Shown here piece after piece: positions 58,497 through 64,000 of a stretch of 64,000 nt of DNA; position 1 is the first letter of the stretch; each line of letters opens with the position of its first letter. The DNA comes from Acephala macrosclerotiorum (lineage: Eukaryota; Ascomycota; Leotiomycetes; Helotiales; Mollisiaceae). The stretch lies in the NCBI GenBank assembly GCA_014904845.1, contig MU119431.1:19139-83138 (forward strand). The letters run 5' to 3'. A model generated the notes under the pieces. The model was not told where the DNA came from. It worked only from the letters and a program-made list of their open reading frames with translations, and made no database searches. A program made the position numbers and the translations under genes.

Positions 58497-60072
58497 TCAC
58501 AGTCGAGTCATTTGACCCGAGGGCATAGCTCTCATTGAGCTTGGCTCGCTGTTTCTTAGCAAAGGGACGAGTCTATGCACTGGCGTTGAAAGTCTAGCAG
58601 TGTTGCCACGATGGTAGTGGCTTCTCAGTTGGCAGTCTAGTTTCATGTAGCACCTTGTCCCGGATCGTGTCAACAGACAGCTCTTCTTATCGGAGAGGTT
58701 GTCACTTCGAAGTAAAACGTCGAAGAATCGACCCTTGATCTCCAGAAATGCTCGTTCAACCTCACCAAGAGGATTCAACCCTTTCGGTTTGTGGTTGAGG
58801 TGCGTGTGCGGGCCTTTCTGACAAGCGGGAAACGAACTTGCCCATCAATCGAGGCCCAGGACCAGCTAGGGGGACCTTTCATAGCTCCATACTCGTGTTG
58901 ATGCAATCTGTGTGCTGGGGTAGTGGTTGGTCAGGATTGCAATGCCATAATAAGTCGGAAGTTAAATTCTTTTTCCAAATACCAGCCACGTACTCCGACG
59001 ACACAATGCCTTGAACAATTGACGCAGCTCCTGATATGGCCGGGAGCCTATCCGACTGAAACGTCAATTTTCGTCCACTGTAGTCGGTGACGAGTTCGTG
59101 CCATTGCTCATATGATTCCAAGTCCGACTTTCCTCCAGATTCGATATATAGCTTTCCGAGATCTGGCCTCAGGGTGCACTCACAACTACACTCCTCACAG
59201 CAATGCCATTTAACTTCGACGGCTGCGAATAGCATAACCCTCTTCGATAATAGCTTTTCTTGCCACGCCCATGCTCGTGAAGAAAGCGGCCCTTCACATA
59301 CACTCGGTGAAAATGCGAGAGACTTTTGCCGGACTTGTGCTGAAATATCTCTCGTGCTATTGTCAGGCGAGGCAACTTCGAAAGGAATAACATCGCCGTG
59401 TGTGCTATGAAACGAATGCAAGAATGACACATTCCCATCCGGGGACGAAATAGCAGCAATTGTAAAATATGCGTTCTCGTAGACTTGCGCCATGGCAGCA
59501 GACTCCGTTTCCCAATCATCTTGACTATCTTGAATGATGCACAGGGAATCGATCCAAAGGTACCGAACTCCGAAGCGGCGAGCAACGTTGATTGTACCTT
59601 TGAAAACGTGGCTCATGTCGTCCTAATCAATACGCTACTTTCGTTCTGATATCGTAGAAACCGTAGTTTTCACAAGCCCGTACGATCCCTAGCAATGGCC
59701 TAGGGCTACATACGCATGATCGGATTGCGAATCGATATCCCGATATTCAACCAGGTGTATTGACAGACTGTTGGCCTCGCTGATTGAGTTGCAGTAGGGG
59801 CACCCTCTACAGGCTCCACGCGAAATTTCCTTCATGCAGATTTCGTGGATAAAAGGGCGCATACCCTGCTCATTGGGTGAAGAACGTAGTTCCCATATCG
59901 GGCCAAAATTGTTGCAGTACTTGCATCTATGATTCCAACGCTGCTTAACTCGCCGCAATTTCTTTTTAACATAGTTAAGGGAGTTGGGAACGGGTCTCCA
60001 CAAGTGGTACGGTACAAGCTCAAGGAAGTTGTTCCTCGTTAGTCCCCGAGGGTATGCTGTCATGTCTGCCAC
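58497..60072 (-). pseudogene. HET domain gene with three in-frame TAG codons
   Basis: The N-terminal frame from 60072 contains CKYCNNFGPIWEL and CRGCPYCNSISEA, then HET motif 1 as YVALGHC-stop-GS. The TAG at 59689-59691 stands where Trp of CWG is expected. TAG at 59635-59637 and 59623-59625 follow in the same frame, in RK-stop-RID-stop-DDMSH, where Gln and Trp fit. The same frame then continues with VRYLWIDSLCIIQDSQDDWE (motif 2) and SSRAWAWQEKLLSKRVMLF (motif 3). After a stop at 58879 other frames give GPPSWSWASIDGQVRF and a C-terminal part down to 58497. All three early stops are explained by CpA-to-TpA changes on one strand or the other, as in RIP. Former heterokaryon-incompatibility-type gene. 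Confidence 0.88.
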
Positions 60073-61713
60073 AACTCTTCAGCCTTGGTTCACCATGCAC
60101 CTAAAATACAACAGTAAAGCTTCGCTCGTCTTACCATTGGCTATGAGCTCCATCGCCTTCAAGGCGTAGGAGACCTCTGAACTCATGTTGCTGCCGCCCC
60201 GTAACAGCAAGGATGCATAGAAAGACCTCAGTTTCGAGGTTTCTCGGCTTGGGAGATTGTTTGGAAACTTGACTTACGGCTTACGCCCGAGACATTGGGG
60301 CTGTAATCAAGCACGCAACCACGTGATTATTCCAACAAAGCGCTACATTCGTGGATTAGATGTCGGTGGCTCGGGGTGGCAACAGAGAGACTGAAATAAT
60401 ATGAAGCGATGTGATGTCGGTCGTGGACCCCAACCATGCACGATGAATACGCTACCTCGGCATCATCAGTATTAGCATAGACTTGTGAGCTCAGTGCAAA
60501 GGGAGAACTACCGTGGGTTTAGGCTGCAGGAGTGCGAATTGATATCACAATGTGTGGAATCCTAAACGCCCTAATATAGTAGTTCGTGGATGTTTTCAAA
60601 TTGCACGTCCTCAATTGCAGACACCCACGATAAATCTACCCACCTTATCCTTCTGCCGAACCTGAGAACTATGGCACCGCAGAGGATCCTCCGTCCATAT
60701 TATCTCAGCTGAAGACTTCACTATCTCGTCTAGACTTGGCGGATTGGCTCTTGGCCTCCCATCTGATCTCATTGGCAAGTCGCGCATCTTCAAGGAAAAC
60801 CTATTGATCCTCGTAGTTGACACTTGCTTTGGAACTCGAATTCTCTTAACCTGCCAGTCATATCGGTCTGTAGTAGCTATACACATGCTTCGATGCTGTG
60901 ATGATAGCCTTGGATTGTATTCCGTGCCAACCCTGGCTATATTTCGATGAGATAGTATCGTAGGAAGTCGTCGACTCTGTGTGACCAACGCCAGCATAGC
61001 CTACAATCGGCCTGGAAGGGCATCGGATGCTCCATGCGCCAATGCTTCCCAGAATCATGATTTCGTCATGATTTCATGCTGCATTCGGTGAAGAAGGCTA
61101 TCACAGATTGTATTGCTAGCATTGTGTTGTATAAGCAAATTCGGGGCTGGAAGCTTGCGGCCTCCTTCTCACGACTGGATGATAGTCTGGAGGAGTGCAT
61201 CGCAGAATGCGCCCCATCTGCGAAGACATGGTTGTTCTATGATGGGCCGAGTACTGAGGCGAGTCGAAGTATAGTCGGGAGAAAATTGTCAACGGGGCGA
61301 TTCTCGATGATGACGGCGGCTCGGGGATCGGGTTTCTGTATCGGCTTACGAAGTACTGTCATCTATAATGGCGTGCATGCCCTGAGAAGCGTTGGATTCG
61401 TGTTTCTACTCCAGTGGCATGACTATGGTGGCATATGATGTTCAAAGTATGAGAAAGGTGACTTCGTATATCTGACGTGCAGGGTATCGCAAAAATAACC
61501 CTAGCTCATTTTGAGTCAGGGATAGGTGTGCTTGCATGGCAGTCTTGATAAAACATAGGCGACAAGACTCATAAGGGAGATCCATTTTCTATCTCTACAC
61601 CCCTCATTGATATTGCCACGACTCTCCGCATCAAACCTGAATCTCTCGAAAACTCTTCCTTCAAAACAGTCAAAGCTCCGAGATATCTCCCCAACGATTA
61701 CATCAACATATTC
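60073..61713. other. Intergenic 1.6 kb, two weak frames
   Basis: A minus-strand frame at 60611-60997 (128 codons) and a plus-strand frame at 61076-61438 (120 codons, including EECIAECAPSAKTWLFYDGP) have no recognised domain. They may be chance frames or remains of lineage-specific genes. Nothing else is seen. Confidence 0.35.
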
Positions 61714-62605
61714 TCAAGAGATAGGGGTCATACTCGTCCCCACGAAGACTACCAGAACAGCTGCATAGGCAGCAGTTGCAGCCAGCACATCCATTCCCCT
61801 CAAGCTCCTCGCCGCAAGTGCCAGCGCCAACGCGAACAGCACAGTGCTGGCGCTTGAAACAATCAAGCTTGTATTCAGCGATCGATGCAAGACCATGATC
61901 AACATTGGCGCGATGAGAGTAATGCCTCCAAAGGCACCCATCGAGAGACGTTCGTAAGCAGCTTTTGCTTTCTCTCGGCGTAGACGTCCACTCTTGTCGA
62001 GTTCGCGGAAATTGTAGAGTCGAGCGGTCTTGAATTCGTTCGCTAGAGCGGGTTCCAAATCGGCAACAGCATGGTCCATAAAGCTCGGTCTACCTATCAA
62101 AGCACGGAATCGTTTGCCCCATAGGCCAAAACTTGACTTTTGCCCAAAGAGGTCATCGACCTCCTCCTGACAAAGCGTCTCGTAGTCGCGTAAGGCATTT
62201 GTTAATGTGCGAGAATTGTTTCAGCGTCCTCATGCCTTTCAACTACGAAGTCCGTAGATATAAGAGAGAGTACTAACCATATCTGTGAAGACACTCGTCA
62301 ATCTTTGTGTTTAAGGCTTGCCCTTCCTCTACCGTTTGCTCTGCCGTTTGTTCTGCCGTTTGCTCTGAAGAACGGCCTACCTTTTCCAATGATATGCCTC
62401 GTAGCTCGGCTTGCATCTCATCAATTCGCTGCGCTTGCAACACTCTGAAACTGAGAACGATGATTGCCCCTTGAGTTGGCTCGTCACGAGTGGATGAGGT
62501 GAAGGCTCGCAACTGCGCCACGGCGTTCAGAGTGACTTGTGTCGCGGCGATAAAATCCCCAACTGAAAATCCGAAGACATGGTGTGCAGTAGTATATAGT
62601 TGCAT
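61714..62605 (-). CDS. DUF6594 membrane protein
   Basis: Exon 1 (from 62605) has an odd short N-terminus and a helical part with three copies of the four-residue unit EQTA/V, ending KIDECLHRYG. An intron of roughly 100 nt leads to LCQEEVDDLFGQ. The C-terminal exon has IGRPSFMDHAVADLEPAL and then three hydrophobic helices: GGITLIAPMLIMVLHRS, IVSSASTVLFALALALAA and ATAAYAAVLVVFVGTSM. This C-terminal triple-helix hairpin is the hallmark of fungal DUF6594 proteins, common near HET and NLR genes. The exact acceptor and the true start are not certain, and the N-terminal region typical of the family (YRKFAWLN-like) is not seen, so the gene may be shortened. Function unknown. Confidence 0.75.
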
Positions 62606-63589
62606 CGATGATTATGGTTCTTGAGCTCTTGATTGATCTCAATTTGCTAGATGTGTCGAGGCAAGGCTGAATGAGGTTGCAGCTAGTTATCAGTTGAGAG
62701 GGCAAAAGGAGTGGTATTGTAATGTCTAATCTACCCATCTAACTGAGTGGGAATGTTCCCTTAATAAAGTAAATTCACTGGTGCATCTAGGCCAGCTGAG
62801 ACCGCCCATATGAGCCGATGCTCGATCGAGCGTGAGACCTCATTTCAACAATGTCTCAGTGCATTTCCCACCAATACCACCTAATTACGAGATCTCAACT
62901 GACACTAGTGTTCAGCTGCTGCGCAAAGGTCTATAAATAGTCTAGCAGACAGCTTCGCGAGACAACTTCTCGACCATTCAATACAAGGCAGATAGGATTC
63001 ATTTAATTAAAGCTCCCAAGACTTTACCATTCTCAAATATAGTGCTGGGTTTCAGTCCATTTTTGAACATGAAACATCGAGAATACCACGTGACCAGGCT
63101 CCAGCGTTGTCGATTTACAGTCTTTCCTGGGCTATCTCGAGCCCAGTTTGTCTCAGGGATATAGTTATCACTCAATATCATGCAGCCCTACTTGAGGTGG
63201 CATTTTAGCCTTTTCGAAAGTATGAGAATGTCTAAGCAATGCTTAGAGATTAAAAGCGTTGGCCTCTATAAGTTCTTATCCTTAGTCAAAGGTCGAAGAT
63301 GTCTCAATTTTTTTTCTACTAAAAACAAAAAATGTATCTTCAACGAGAATTAGAAGAATCGGGTGATATTCAAGAGCAACTAGTATTGTTAAAGACTAGC
63401 GACTCGTGGCACGCGTAAACTGCTCGCAAAAAAACCATAGAGTGTGAAGTCCCATTTCTACTCCACTCCATGGAGTGGGTCTGGGTAGAGTTTTTTCTCA
63501 AGAGTTCTCCACGGGTAGAGTTCTATTTTTAGTCCTCCACCTATGGAACTCCATGGGGCCCTATTTAAAAATAGAATATTTAGTGTTGT
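62606..63589. other. Intergenic, contains a 16-bp palindrome
   Basis: No gene supported. At 63463-63478 CCACTCCATGGAGTGG is a perfect palindrome inside a region of partly self-complementary CTCCAC/GTGGAG and CTCTACC/GGTAGAG words (63455-63560). This may be a transposon scar or a hairpin. Confidence 0.45.
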
Positions 63590-64000
63590 CGTTTCGAATT
63601 AGGACTAGTCTAGTCATGTGATTAGACTAAAGATATATTAAATAACTCGACGCTTTATATTTTTAGTTTTTTAAGTAAAGTTTTAAATAGTTTATAAATA
63701 CGTAAAATAATTCTAAATTTACTACAATATTTGTTAATTTAATTAGTAGAATAATTAGTAAAATAAAAAAGTGTAATTTAAATTAAAGTTTTATAATTAT
63801 TTAAATCTCAAACTTTAAATTAAATCACATGCAAATAATTCTCAATTTTTTATTGTAATCATTTTTTAGTTTGCGGACCGATTTTCTCGATTCTCGAAAT
63901 GTAAATATACAAATACGAGACTTTTAAAACGATTTAATCAAATTTGAAATCGATTAAACGATTATCGAATAAACGAGCAAATCGCGAAAATATCGAAAAT
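63590..64000. other. AT-rich block at right edge
   Basis: A/T-rich sequence full of TTTAAAT, TAATTTA and AAATCG-type words. It is typical of RIP-mutated repeats in ascomycetes. No frame of note. It runs off the window. Confidence 0.6.

Noticed and set aside
17882..59691. UAG reassigned to Trp or Gln
   Set aside because: TAG is the normal terminator of intact genes here, including the HET gene (35777), GPI12 (36675) and the GPI-anchored protein (26953). RIP-type substitution is simpler.
1..64000. CRISPR arrays, bacterial operons, rRNA genes
   Set aside because: None seen; gene structure is eukaryotic and no regularly spaced repeats occur.

Overview
The window is genomic DNA of a filamentous ascomycete (Pezizomycotina). 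Genes are split by short GT-AG introns of about 47-80 nt with CTAAC-like branch sites. Several families are typical of such fungi: HET, 2EXR, fungal rhodopsin-like, LaeA-like methyltransferase, DUF6594 and DUF7719. The AT-rich blocks and CpA-to-TpA type nonsense changes suggest repeat-induced point mutation (RIP). The gene set reminds me of Leotiomycetes, but that is inference from memory.

Layout. Positions 1-9.6 kb hold core genes: a Thr/Ser-rich conserved protein (partial), a GTPBP1/2-type translational GTPase, LSM3 head to head with a mitochondrial ATPase-expression-like gene, and a long coiled-coil gene. A decayed SET/MYND gene (10.2-11.4 kb) and a 2EXR gene (12.5-13.8 kb) follow. From 15.0 to 23.7 kb five genes on the plus strand read as a tailoring-enzyme neighbourhood: LaeA-like methyltransferase, secreted alpha/beta hydrolase (broken), NAD-dependent epimerase/3-beta-HSD, 2-oxoglutarate oxygenase (broken) and a secreted tyrosinase. 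No backbone synthase is present in the window.

From 24 to 36 kb and again from 47 to 63 kb the content is accessory and rich in self/non-self recognition families: a caspase-like pseudogene, a SesB-type hydrolase pseudogene whose reading runs through a spliced junction into a Cdc48/p97 N-domain, an intact HET protein, a large Hsp70-like protein, a multi-zinc-finger protein, a HET pseudogene and a DUF6594 membrane protein. Core and secreted genes lie between these blocks (36.6-44.8 kb): PIG-L (GPI12), a DUF7719 membrane protein, a membrane coiled-coil protein, a secreted ACMSD-like amidohydrolase and a rhodopsin-like receptor family protein.

Mobile and repeat content: a 111-bp MITE-like element with TA flanks, a Tc1/mariner-like element interrupted by a 905-base assembly gap, a (TTTTA)n tract, a 58-base A run, and three AT-rich blocks. 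Several gene breaks fall in short homopolymers and may be sequence errors. The recurrent TGG-to-TAG and CAG-to-TAG changes at conserved residues are substitutions and are harder to dismiss. The most unusual item is the SesB-hydrolase/Cdc48-N fusion relic at 28.8-31.3 kb.
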